A stretch of DNA of 13,730 bases from Asterionellopsis glacialis (Eukaryota; Bacillariophyta; Plagiogrammaphyceae; Rhaphoneidales; Asterionellopsidaceae): assembly GCA_014885115.2 (NCBI GenBank), contig WKLE02000102.1:16255-29984 (forward strand). The letters run 5' to 3'. The translations under genes were made by a program, and so were the position numbers. The notes beneath the pieces were generated by a model. That model searched no databases. It saw only the letters and a program-made list of their open reading frames with translations, and was not told the origin of the DNA. The first letter of the stretch is position 1; each line of letters opens with the position of its first letter. Shown here piece by piece: positions 1 through 8,246 of this stretch.

Positions 1-60
1 AAAAAGGTTACCCCGAAAAAGAAGACACCTTCTACCAAAAAGGTTGCCCCGAAAAAGAAG
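1..60 (+). repeat. 36-base coding repeat, last two units
   Basis: Bases 1-24 and 37-60 are identical except for one A/G change at position 10/46 (Thr to Ala). The spacing is 36 bases, or 12 residues (KKV-x-PKKKTPST). The array runs off the left edge, so the total copy number is unknown. Confidence 0.75.
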
Positions 61-369
61 TCGGGTACAAATGCCAAACATGTCTTGAAGGGGAAAACTA
101 CGAAAGCAACAACCACATATAAGGTTGAGTTACAATCAGGACGTCCAAATGAACCTTTGGAAGGAGGTTGGCCCGCTGGTTGGATTCGTAAGATATTTGA
201 AAGAAGTTCCAAGAAAATCAAAACGAAGGGTTTGGTTGATAAATATTATTATTCACCTAAAACAAAGAAAAAGTTTAGATCTTTGAATGAAGTCACACGT
301 TTCCTCGCTATTTTAAAGAAGAAAAAAGGCGATGAAGAAGCGGCCTACAAGGAATTCAGGAGTTCATGA
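1..369 (+). CDS. MBD-domain protein, 3' end (5'-partial)
   Basis: The reading frame is open from base 1 to the TGA at 367-369, giving 122 visible residues; the start lies outside the window. The first 20 codons are two copies of a lysine-rich unit (KKV-T/A-PKKK, 36-base period), like the basic tails of chromatin proteins. Visible residues about 50-105 match a methyl-CpG-binding (MBD/TAM) domain: a GWPAGW core, a basic stretch, then DKYYYSP, a KKKFRS segment and an EVTRFL helix. Proteins of this fold bind methylated or plain DNA and recruit chromatin factors in the nucleus. The domain sits at the very C-terminus, followed by only about 17 mostly charged residues. An AATAAA lies at 527-532, about 160 bases after the stop. 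The MBD call is firm from the motif pattern. Whether it reads methyl-CpG is not shown, because the arginine fingers diverge. Confidence 0.8.
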   Translation, partial: KKVTPKKKTPSTKKVAPKKKSGTNAKHVLKGKTTKATTTYKVELQSGRPNEPLEGGWPAGWIRKIFERSSKKIKTKGLVDKYYYSPKTKKKFRSLNEVTRFLAILKKKKGDEEAAYKEFRSS

Positions 370-794
370 GAAAGAATGAATATAAGGGAAGAAAGGGACT
401 ACCAATGTACAGGGAATGAATTTTTTAAGAAGAGGAAACCAACGTGCTCTAGTATATGTCTGAAAGAGAAGTGCTTGCGTGAACTGTAGTGACAAAATAA
501 TAATATTATTAATTTACTAAAACAGTAATAAAGTACATGCATATAGGGGGAAATTTATCATAGTACACTACACAAAAATTGTGTTTATCTTTCATTTTTC
601 CCTCCTCTAGAGTTTTAGTTTTTCTGCTTCACAAAAAAGTCAGTGGTACCTCTAGCTAGAGTCCTTGTAGAAAGAGGAACTCGGGATCTTTGAACCTACA
701 GTAGGACCTTAGTAAAGGCTTCCTATGGGAGATTCTTTTTATCCTTAATATTTCTAGGTGTTCTTTATGAGCTCACTAGAGATAATGACCTTTC

Positions 795-815
795 GCAGGG
801 GAATTTTCTCCCTGC
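795..815. other. Small hairpin-forming inverted repeat
   Basis: GCAGGG at 795-800 and CCCTGC at 810-815 can pair around a 9-base AT-rich loop. No known RNA family is recognised, and no U-tract or promoter-like box nearby marks it as a gene. Confidence 0.3.
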
Positions 816-1136
816 TCTTTCCTTTGTCCTGCTCAACGGTTCTCGGAGGTTCAAGATGGTCATACCCTAATAGTCCTTTATTTTAAATATACTTTTTAAA
901 TTGGAATTTCAAACAAGATATCGTGTACTACTTATATGGATAAGATATTGATAATGTAAAATGCTTCATTTTAAAAAAAATTATTTGATAACACCTTTAC
1001 CTATTTTTAAATTTTCTCGAGGAAAGCTATTTATCTTGATGTGCCACACTTGGCAATCGTGTCTGTTGATGCACGACCGACCAAGAAGCTATTCGGGAAG
1101 GGACAAGAACTCAAAAGGAATTTATTGCCACTGCAA

Positions 1137-1180
1137 TTGACTCCCGTCAAGAGTCAAGAGAAAGCAAAAAGTTGACTCCC
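1137..1180. promoter_or_regulatory. Three TGACTC (GCN4/AP-1-type) sites
   Basis: TTGACTC at 1137-1143 and GAGTCAA at 1151-1157 form a 7-base inverted repeat with a 7-base loop. TTGACTCCC (1137-1145) recurs directly at 1172-1180. TGACTC is the core bound by bZIP factors of the GCN4/AP-1 type. All three copies lie 121-164 bases before the protease ATG, where a promoter or 5' UTR is expected. Regulation by a bZIP factor is inference. Confidence 0.4.
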
Positions 1181-1300
1181 TTTCTAGAGTGAACGCCAGA
1201 CTTGGTCTTGTCTTGTCTTGTTTTTGTTTGTTTGTTCTTGTTGCGTAGACGTTTTTCACGCAAGCAAAAAGTAGAATCAAAACTCACAACAGCAGACAGG

Positions 1301-2502
1301 ATGAGTTGCCAATGCCATAATCGTCAGAATAGAAGGATGTTCCATTATTATTTTGTACTTGTTGCATTTCTCATTCTTGATCCTAGTATTATAGTACAAG
1401 CGGCTGTACCAAATGCTAAATTAAACATTTTAAATCAAGACGATGATACAATCACATCCATGTTGATTACCATGACAAATTCATTTGGATACCAACCTCC
1501 GAATGATGAAACTTTTCAGGGTTTACTTCGTAAACCAACAGAAGAAATGGATCCTTATTTTTGTAACGCAACAATCACCACAACCACCACAATTTATACA
1601 AAAAATGATATTTTACTGATTCCACGTGGTGAATGTACATTTGAATTAAAAGCACTTGTAGCACAAACACATGGTGCAGGTGGTATTATTATTTATAACA
1701 CATTAGAATCACGATATGGTTGGAAAGGTGAAGAAGACGAAGACGAAGGCGGTAGTAATGAAAATGACACCAGCAGTATTCAAACTGAAAGTAGTAATAT
1801 GCTGTATCCTCATTCGAAACACGATTATGATTGCGGAGATGCCCATGGTGGTATCGCTCATGTAGATTCCTTACAAATGGAAAGCTTGGATCCACCGAAA
1901 TATACAACAGCGTTACATGATTCGTATATGATTTTAGACGACCCAAAGAATTTATGTACGCTACCGTATCCAAATAAATGTGAATCTCAACGATGTGTCT
2001 TGACAGGTCCACCCACAATCCTAAATAATGAAGAAAAACAAAATAACAATGATGGGTTTCAATATTATCAAGCATGTTGTGCGTGGGATATTATCTTACA
2101 TATGAGAGGTGATTCGACTATACCTGATGAACAAACTGAAAATATTGTAGCCATGTTTGTTACTATGAATCAAGGTGATGTATTACAAGAATATACTGGA
2201 TCATCCATCAATGTGACATTACGTTCCACACCACGGATTAATGCAGCATCTATCATATTATGGATGATTGGTACAAGTGTTGTATTGTTTTCCGCGGTAT
2301 GGTCTGCCAAAGATTATAAATGGGCGAAACGGCATATGGAACAACACTTTGCTGGATTACAGCAGCAGCAGCAACCACAACAACAAAGTAATGGTACTAC
2401 TTCAACGGCAACCAATGGCGATGATACAGTTCCTCTGTCTAGTCCGAGGCGTAACAATAATGAAACAACACCATTGGAAATTAGTAATGAACAACAACAA
2501 TC

Positions 2503-2535
<33 letters not shown>

Positions 2536-4063
2536 TGCTGAAAATGATGGAATCGTCGTCCACTGTGATGAGAATGGAGGAGAGGAAGAAGATGGCATAC
2601 AACTTACAAATCGAGTTACATCATCACCTGTACAGGATCAATATGAAACAACTTCAAATGGACCAACATCAGCAAGTGAAACAATACCAAATGCTGACAA
2701 CAACAGCACCGAATTACCTGGTGCTTCTACCACCGCCACTACAACTAATACTACTACAAACCCCAATGGTGCCACAACAACAACCGTAGCTGGTTCACCT
2801 ACAGAAGTGCCCACCTTAGATTTGACAGTATGGCATGCACTTGGATTTGTTGTATTTGCATCCGCTATGCTGCTGCTATTATTTTATTTCAAATTTTATG
2901 ACTTTATCACAGTCATGTATGGATTGGCGTGTTGTTCGGGATCCACGAAACTTATCTTTATCCCATTGTATTCAACCTTGGCCAAGTATATGTGTAACTG
3001 TACGCAAACACAATTTTATAAATCCATGTTTCCACCCAATACAACCTTATGGTTTGGATTACATGAATTAAGTTGGGGTGTACTAATTTCCATGGCAAGT
3101 GGACTAGCGTGGGGTATTACTTGGTTATATGTAGGCTTTACAACCTATCGACCATCTTCCACCGTACCATTTTATTGGATATCTCAAAATATATTTGGTG
3201 CTATTGTTTGTATTGACTTTTTAAGTATTATACGTCTCAATAGTATCAAGGTTGCTACAGCCTTGTTGGTCGTAGCCTTTGTCTATGACATATTCTTTGT
3301 CTTTTTAACACCCTTATTTATGAAAGATGGCGAAAGTGTCATGATTGAAGTTGCAACCGGCGGCGGCGGTCTATCTGGGGGTGATGAAGAATATTGTGAA
3401 AAATACCCAAATGATTCCAAATGTTGGGGTGGCGAAATATTACCACTCGTCTTTACCATACCCCGTATTAATGATTATCGTGGTGGATCAAGTTTGTTGG
3501 GCTTGGGTGATATTATATTGCCCGGGTTATTAATTGCCTTTTGTGCAAGATTGGATGCTGCCAAACAATTATCCTCCATGGTTGGGTTAGATGTTCGGAA
3601 TGTCCCCCGTACATGGTATCAAGGGTATTTGTTACCTTTGATAATTGCCTATGGCATTGGCTTGTTGGGGGCAAGTATTGCTGTGTACTTGATGGAACGT
3701 GGACAACCAGCATTACTTTATATCATTCCAGCTACACTAGGTGTGGTGGTTATCATTGGAAGGTATCAATATCACGAACTTGGTAGCTTATGGCATGGTC
3801 CACAAGAAATACAATGGGCAGATAATTTAGTACGGTACAGTCGTACCTTATCATCTTCCAACTATCAAGTCTATTACGATCGAGCTATGCAGATGATGAC
3901 TCCCACATCCACCACTGCCAATACAAATCAAAGTACTACTATTGCAAGCACTACTGCAGAACAGGCACCATTATCTATAGATGTTGAAATGTCTGCCTTA
4001 GCAACGACGACGACATTGGACACAAACGATGAAGAAACTGTACAGACACATCCAATTACCTAG
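1301..4063 (+). CDS. SPPL2: SPPL2-type intramembrane aspartyl protease
   Basis: Intronless gene of 920 residues. SPPL2 proteases cut type II membrane stubs within the membrane of late secretory compartments. From the ATG at 1301 there is a signal peptide (to about residue 34) and a lumenal PA (protease-associated) domain at about 88-215 with an IPRGECTF motif and a GAGGIIIYN strand. The first membrane segment is at 317-334. A 175-residue Q/N/T-rich loop follows, with a pure ten-glutamine run at 402-411, and then eight more membrane segments from about 510. The catalytic pair is present: YD with D663, and LGLGD with D737; the PAL motif is at 803-805. A Gly-rich insert with two cysteines (C699, C709) lengthens the loop between the two aspartates. 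The frame stays open upstream to 1202 but has no ATG. A second ATG at 1337 would give a more compact signal peptide, and both sites have A at -3. The C-terminus is a soluble S/T-rich tail. Confidence 0.93.
2504..2533 (+). repeat. (CAA)10 microsatellite coding polyglutamine
   Basis: Ten uninterrupted CAA codons follow three CAA and one TCA codon (2492-2503). They lie in the loop between the first and second membrane segments of the SPPL2-like protease, expected to face the cytosol. A second Q-rich stretch at 2359-2388 mixes CAG and CAA. A pure trinucleotide run like this is prone to slippage, so length may vary between strains. Confidence 0.9.
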
Positions 4064-4224
4064 AAACTCTTTTTGTTTAAAAAAAAGGATGGGCAAATAA
4101 GCGTATAACTTAGTAGTTCTATTGTTTTGCAAAGAAATTGAACTCTGGTAATATTCTCCTTGGGAAAGGAAGTGGTGTATACGGGTTTAAGTAATTTTGG
4201 CTTTCCCGTCTGTTCGTTGTTCAG

Positions 4225-4998
4225 TTACTGTTGCATTTGGCTTAACATGCGATTAACATCTTCTAAAAGACGTTTTGCCATTTGTTTTGGTTGTACATTT
4301 TCATTCTTGTCAATAGGAAGGTCCAATACCTTTTGACAATGTGTTTGTGCCTTCTGTAATGCATCGTACCCTTTTTGTGGATCAGTTGTTTGTGATCCTT
4401 GTTTCAAAGCCAAGAGTGCTAAATTGACATGCGCAGTCCCTAGGGTGTCATTACGTTCCTTCAATGCTTGTTCCCATAATTCTTGCGCCTTTTCATCGTT
4501 GCCTCCTAATTTTAAATATATAGATCCCATATTACATAAAACTTCAGCATACATGGATGACTCTACTTGACATTGTTTGGCTGCCTTGACAAAAGTCTCG
4601 TATTCTTGTAAGCTCTGTTGATATTCACCTGCACGTTGCAATGCAACCGCGCGTTGAAACATGAGTGACAATGGTTCTTCGTTATCCTTCACAACACTAT
4701 TGTTGTTGTCATTTGAATTGCTAATTTGAAGTCGTCGTCGTTGTATATTGTTTCTGTTGTAATAAGAACCACCATAGAGCATATCCGAAAATGACAAAAC
4801 GGATAATGATGGAATAGATTGTGGATTTTTTCGTATTCTAGATATTTTCGTTACAGGTGCTTCATGATGATTGTTGTAACAATGGTGATTACCGGTACCA
4901 AGAATAAAACCGTAACAACCTATTTTACTAGAACATGATGTACTCAACACAATCATCAGCAGCAGCAGCACGTGAGAACTCTTGCACGTTCGTATCAT
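4225..4998 (-). CDS. TPR protein with plastid-type leader
   Basis: 257 residues from the ATG at 4996-4998 to TAA at 4225-4227; convergent with the protease gene, 161 bases between stops. The N-terminus has a hydrophobic signal peptide (residues 9-22). After it comes a possible cleavage site at CYG|F with F31, followed by a stretch rich in Ser, Asn, Arg and Lys and poor in acids up to about residue 100. A signal peptide then Phe at +1 then a basic Ser/Thr-rich region is the known bipartite plastid leader of diatoms (ASA-FAP type), although the residues before F31 are not the canonical ones. The mature part is helical, with two or three tetratricopeptide repeats: about 109-142, 150-183 (NMGSIYLKLG then AQELWEQALKERND) and 184-221. 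TPR units are protein-binding scaffolds; the partner is unknown. Plastid location is inference, and plain secretion is the alternative. Confidence 0.82.
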   Translation of the reverse strand: MIRTCKSSHVLLLLMIVLSTSCSSKIGCYGFILGTGNHHCYNNHHEAPVTKISRIRKNPQSIPSLSVLSFSDMLYGGSYYNRNNIQRRRLQISNSNDNNNSVVKDNEEPLSLMFQRAVALQRAGEYQQSLQEYETFVKAAKQCQVESSMYAEVLCNMGSIYLKLGGNDEKAQELWEQALKERNDTLGTAHVNLALLALKQGSQTTDPQKGYDALQKAQTHCQKVLDLPIDKNENVQPKQMAKRLLEDVNRMLSQMQQ

Positions 4999-6046
4999 TG
5001 TTCTCTCCCTTTTTATACTCTGTACTTTTAATTCCAGAAAATGAAAGCAACAATAACTAGGTCCCAGTGTCGAAGTGCGAGATTCTGGTGATGGGTGATT
5101 TTTTTGCGATTGATGCGGAAAACAAAGTTCTGTGGTGTGAAGATCCTGTCAACTTTTTTGTGTGGACCCACAACTAGACAGCAGAAGGGTATACTTAATA
5201 TTGAATTTGATATTCGATGTTCCTTTCTATCAGAAAACATATACTCGTAATTTTTATATTTTTTTATGTGAAAAGTCGTGAAATCGATATCTATTATTAT
5301 ATTGTTAATTAGCTAACGCCTAATTACTAACTATATCCCTATTACAGATGCCAGATAAAAATCGCACAGACAGAAAGACATCGTTCTTTCATTGCACTCC
5401 CTAGGATCTACCCGATGTAACAATTACCAGCACCGAATGTAAATACCTGGTTCTGTATCTCTAGGACTAGTGTCTCCAAGACGAATCGAAGGTAGTATTG
5501 TAGATGGAAAAATCTACAACGTACAATACATGATAGAACTATTCGCACCTTGCATACCTGTACGGGGTATAATTGAAATTGTACTACTATAAATGAGAAA
5601 ATATGAAATAAATAATGCACAAAATTCGACCATTTAGGGATCGGAGTATATTCAAGTTCCCGGATTGTACCGGTACATTAGTGGTACAAGGTACCCGGTA
5701 TTGTACCAGATAGATTTTTATTTTAGACCAAAAAAACTGAAGTAAGGCGTCATTGATACTCAATATGACGTCCTTGAATTAAATATCGTCCAACATACTA
5801 TCATTTTGTATTATTCGTAAAATAAACTAATAAATAACTGACCATGTCCCTTTTACTACGGTTGGTATTTACGTAAAATACGTCATCGTCAACATCTTTA
5901 GCGTCAGTGCCGACCCGGAAAGAAAAGAACAACACATTCAACACGAAAGAGAAAAAAAATTTCAAAATGGAGTACATATCGGCACCAAAGCAAACAGAAC
6001 CTGCCTGTGTCTGTATGCAAAAATAGCAAGCGAGCAAAAAACGAAG
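4999..6046. other. Divergent spacer, TPR gene to hydrolase gene
   Basis: About 1 kb between two divergent starts, so it should hold both promoters. No protein gene is supported; the few open frames of 70-80 codons on the minus strand have no recognisable domain. It contains a cluster of GTAC words at 5667-5707, the 11-mer CTAGGACTAGT at 5461-5471 (repeated at 8107-8117), and four CRE-like hexamers at 5747-5906. Confidence 0.55.
5747..5906. promoter_or_regulatory. Cluster of four CRE-like hexamers
   Basis: GCGTCA at 5747-5752, TGACGT at 5766-5771 (TGACGTC to 5772), ACGTCA at 5880-5885 and GCGTCA at 5901-5906, all 140-300 bases before the hydrolase ATG. TGACGT, ACGTCA and TGACGC (the reverse complement of GCGTCA) are the three CO2/cAMP-responsive element types described for a diatom carbonic anhydrase promoter, where bZIP factors bind them. 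The match of words is seen; the response to CO2 or cAMP is inference. Confidence 0.4.
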
Positions 6047-7579
6047 ATGTGTAAACTTACGTTGGAAAAAAGAGGAGTAACAGCAACAAGGTCAAGCAGC
6101 AACCATAAGAAATCAGCACTGTTGTTGTCGATGTTCTCTCTTTTTTCGTCTCGTTTTTACATAGGGGCTTGTTTATGTAATTTATTACTTGCTGTTTTTC
6201 TGTACAAAACCTTCGGAACGTTTGAAGGTGGTCCTTCACTTTCTTTAATTGATCCAAATGTAGCAATACCTGTGTGGAAGAATTCAGATATGACAACAAT
6301 AAATAAAATCCTTGAATATGTGATGCCTCTTGTCCTCCCTTTGGGATCCATGGTGAAATGTTCTCTTGATCCGCAACAATTAGATAAGGAATGCATGGAT
6401 GTAGCTCGAAGCTCTGTTAACAAACTTAATGAACAGGAATGGATGGCTGATACTGTATCATGGCAAATGACACATAGGGAAACCAAAGTAACAATACCAC
6501 GTGGAAAGAAACAGAAACAAGATATAAATAATGATGATTTGGTGGTACGTCTTTTAGTTCCCAAGGAAGTCAAAGACCTGGAGAATGCGCCATTTGTACT
6601 GTGGATTCATGGTGGTGGTTTTACAGTTGGTAATGCTGTAGATGGTTATCTTCCGGGTTTGGTCAAGGCACTTTATGATAACAACAATGTCACTAACACT
6701 AAAGACGAGGAGTCGCCAGGACAACAAAATGTTGCCAAGAGCATTATTTGGGCATCTGTTGATTACCGATTAGCACCTGAACACCCTTATCCTGCAGCAC
6801 CTGAAGATTGCTACCTTGCATTAGAATATCTTACAAAGCAATACAAACACAATGTAGTTGCAAGCAATGACATTGATGATGGTGGTGGTGCTGATAGAGT
6901 AGCCGTCGATACGAAGAAAGCACCAGAAGTGCAATTTGGTACTGGTAAGGGTGGGATCCATGTTGCTGGTGTAAGTGCCGGAGGGACACTAGCAGCAGGT
7001 ACAGTTCTTCGTGCATTGAAAAAGGGAAAAGTATCTGTGGATTCCATGTACGTAGAAAACCCTGTCTTTCCAATAACAGATTCCAAGTTTAGTTTAGATT
7101 CACCTTCTTTAAGACAAATGGTTTATACAAGAGTTTGTCCAGTCAAATGGTTACATTGGTCCATCACAGCTTATGCAAATTGCTTACCAATCAAGGATGA
7201 TGGTGACAATTCTTTCAGCACTAGCATTCCTTCTCGTGCACAATATTGCAGTGATGAAAACAATAGTAATATTTATGATGGTTCCATGTCAGTAAATGAA
7301 TGGAAGAAAGCAGCCAAGATGAACAAAGGTAAACTTCCTCCTATGTTGTTAGTGACAGCAAAAGCTGATCCTCTTCACGATGGTGGTATTGCTTTTAAGG
7401 AAGTATATCAGCAAGCTCTAGATGCAACTACTATGGGAAACAACAATAACAACAACAGCAACCTTTTGGTGCATATTGACGGTAAGGCAGCACATGCTAT
7501 GACTGCCTTGTTTGATGTAGAAGCTACCCAAGCCTTAACAACCCATTGGACAAACAATCTTTTAAAACGTCAACATTAA
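6047..7579 (+). CDS. Membrane-anchored alpha/beta-hydrolase (HSL-type esterase/lipase)
   Basis: 510 residues, ATG at 6047, TAA at 7577-7579, no intron. Members of the hormone-sensitive-lipase branch (alpha/beta-hydrolase-3) hydrolyse carboxyl esters. The whole active site is visible: the oxyanion motif HGGGF at 188-192, the DYRLAPEHPYPAAPED block at 239-254 typical of this branch, the nucleophile elbow GVSAGG with S310, the acid D441 in TAKADPLHD, and the histidine H483 in KAAHAM. The N-terminus has a hydrophobic segment at about 36-55 after a basic stretch (residues 8-22), which looks like a signal anchor holding the enzyme to a membrane. Residues 60-165 are an N-terminal extension before the core. 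Insertions at about 213-228, 268-300 and an Asn run at 465-470 make it longer than bacterial relatives (about 310 residues). The natural substrate cannot be read from the sequence. Confidence 0.92.
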   Translation: MCKLTLEKRGVTATRSSSNHKKSALLLSMFSLFSSRFYIGACLCNLLLAVFLYKTFGTFEGGPSLSLIDPNVAIPVWKNSDMTTINKILEYVMPLVLPLGSMVKCSLDPQQLDKECMDVARSSVNKLNEQEWMADTVSWQMTHRETKVTIPRGKKQKQDINNDDLVVRLLVPKEVKDLENAPFVLWIHGGGFTVGNAVDGYLPGLVKALYDNNNVTNTKDEESPGQQNVAKSIIWASVDYRLAPEHPYPAAPEDCYLALEYLTKQYKHNVVASNDIDDGGGADRVAVDTKKAPEVQFGTGKGGIHVAGVSAGGTLAAGTVLRALKKGKVSVDSMYVENPVFPITDSKFSLDSPSLRQMVYTRVCPVKWLHWSITAYANCLPIKDDGDNSFSTSIPSRAQYCSDENNSNIYDGSMSVNEWKKAAKMNKGKLPPMLLVTAKADPLHDGGIAFKEVYQQALDATTMGNNNNNNSNLLVHIDGKAAHAMTALFDVEATQALTTHWTNNLLKRQH

Positions 7580-8246
7580 ATTTGTGTTTCACTTTTGAAC
7601 GTGAACTCCACAATACAACTTTTTTTAGAGAATAGTAGATGAACCTTTTATGGAATTGAACTATCCCATTGCTTGTTTCTGGTAGTTTCATTATTCATTG
7701 TACAAAGATCAAATACTATTACACTGTATGCACAATAATCCTAGCTTGCTCACCACTGTTATAGTCGAAGTAAAACATTAAAATAGTTTATCATGGTGGT
7801 GTTGGATATGCGAACTTTAGATGGACCCGTTCTGGATTCCCAATGTATATAATATGTACTTGTAATAATAAAAACACATAACATAACTGTACATGATGGA
7901 CATTTACTACCAAACGGTTGCGACTTACGACCCTGGAAGTGCTCCGCACGACTGGGACCGGCCACATACGTACGTACGTGTTATTGAATCGCGATGGAAA
8001 TCCAGGGACCTTAGTCCAGGAGGAAGGATGCCTCCATGTTCATGATTTCATGATGAAAGCTCCGCGTTGGTAGGACCATGTACGGGAACCATTAGGTAGG
8101 TAGGACCTAGGACTAGTCTAGCTAGAGGTGAGAAAGAAACGCCATCACGAACTCTCGTGCATCATAATATGGTCTAGAACTGTTGTTATACACAAACTAA
8201 CTCTAGAGAGCATTAGATAGCCAATCGAAACGTATCATATAATGCC
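7580..8246. other. Spacer with CTAG- and GTAC-rich palindromes
   Basis: 667 bases without a supported gene. An AATAAA at 7867-7872 could serve the hydrolase transcript. Bases 7967-7979 are TACG repeats ending in T (palindrome ACGTACGTACGT at 7968-7979). Bases 8088-8128 pack TAGG repeats, CCTAGG, ACTAGT and the 10-base palindrome TCTAGCTAGA (8117-8126). CTCTAGAG is at 8202-8209, just before the next gene. The words GGACCTTAGT and TCTAGCTAGAG also occur in the 600-720 region, which hints at remnants of a shared dispersed repeat. Confidence 0.5.

Larger units (their letters stand above)
370..1300. other. Spacer between MBD gene and protease gene
   Basis: No gene is supported in these 930 bases. 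The first part is the likely 3' UTR of the MBD gene (AATAAA at 527-532). Visible structures are a 14-base AT palindrome at 498-511, the word CTCTAGAG at 605-612, a perfect 12-base palindrome CTCTAGCTAGAG at 650-661, and a GCAGGG/CCCTGC hairpin at 795-815 with a 9-base loop. Bases 880-1020 are very AT-rich. The last 160 bases carry three TGACTC-type sites and are the likely promoter and 5' UTR of the protease gene. Confidence 0.6.

Noticed and set aside
830..870. Possible tRNA T-arm (GGTTCAAG)
   Set aside because: No matching acceptor, D or anticodon stems could be found around it.
1202..1300. N-terminal extension of the protease from a TTG
   Set aside because: The frame is open but has no ATG, and nuclear genes of eukaryotes rarely start at TTG. 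The ATG at 1301 is followed by a good signal peptide.
2268..2789. 173-codon frame with poly-Asn inside the protease gene
   Set aside because: It is a shifted frame of the CAA repeat and the N/T-rich loop; the true frame carries the protease motifs on both sides.
5028..6037. Three short minus-strand frames in the divergent spacer
   Set aside because: 70-78 codons each with no motif; chance frames are expected in a spacer of this size.
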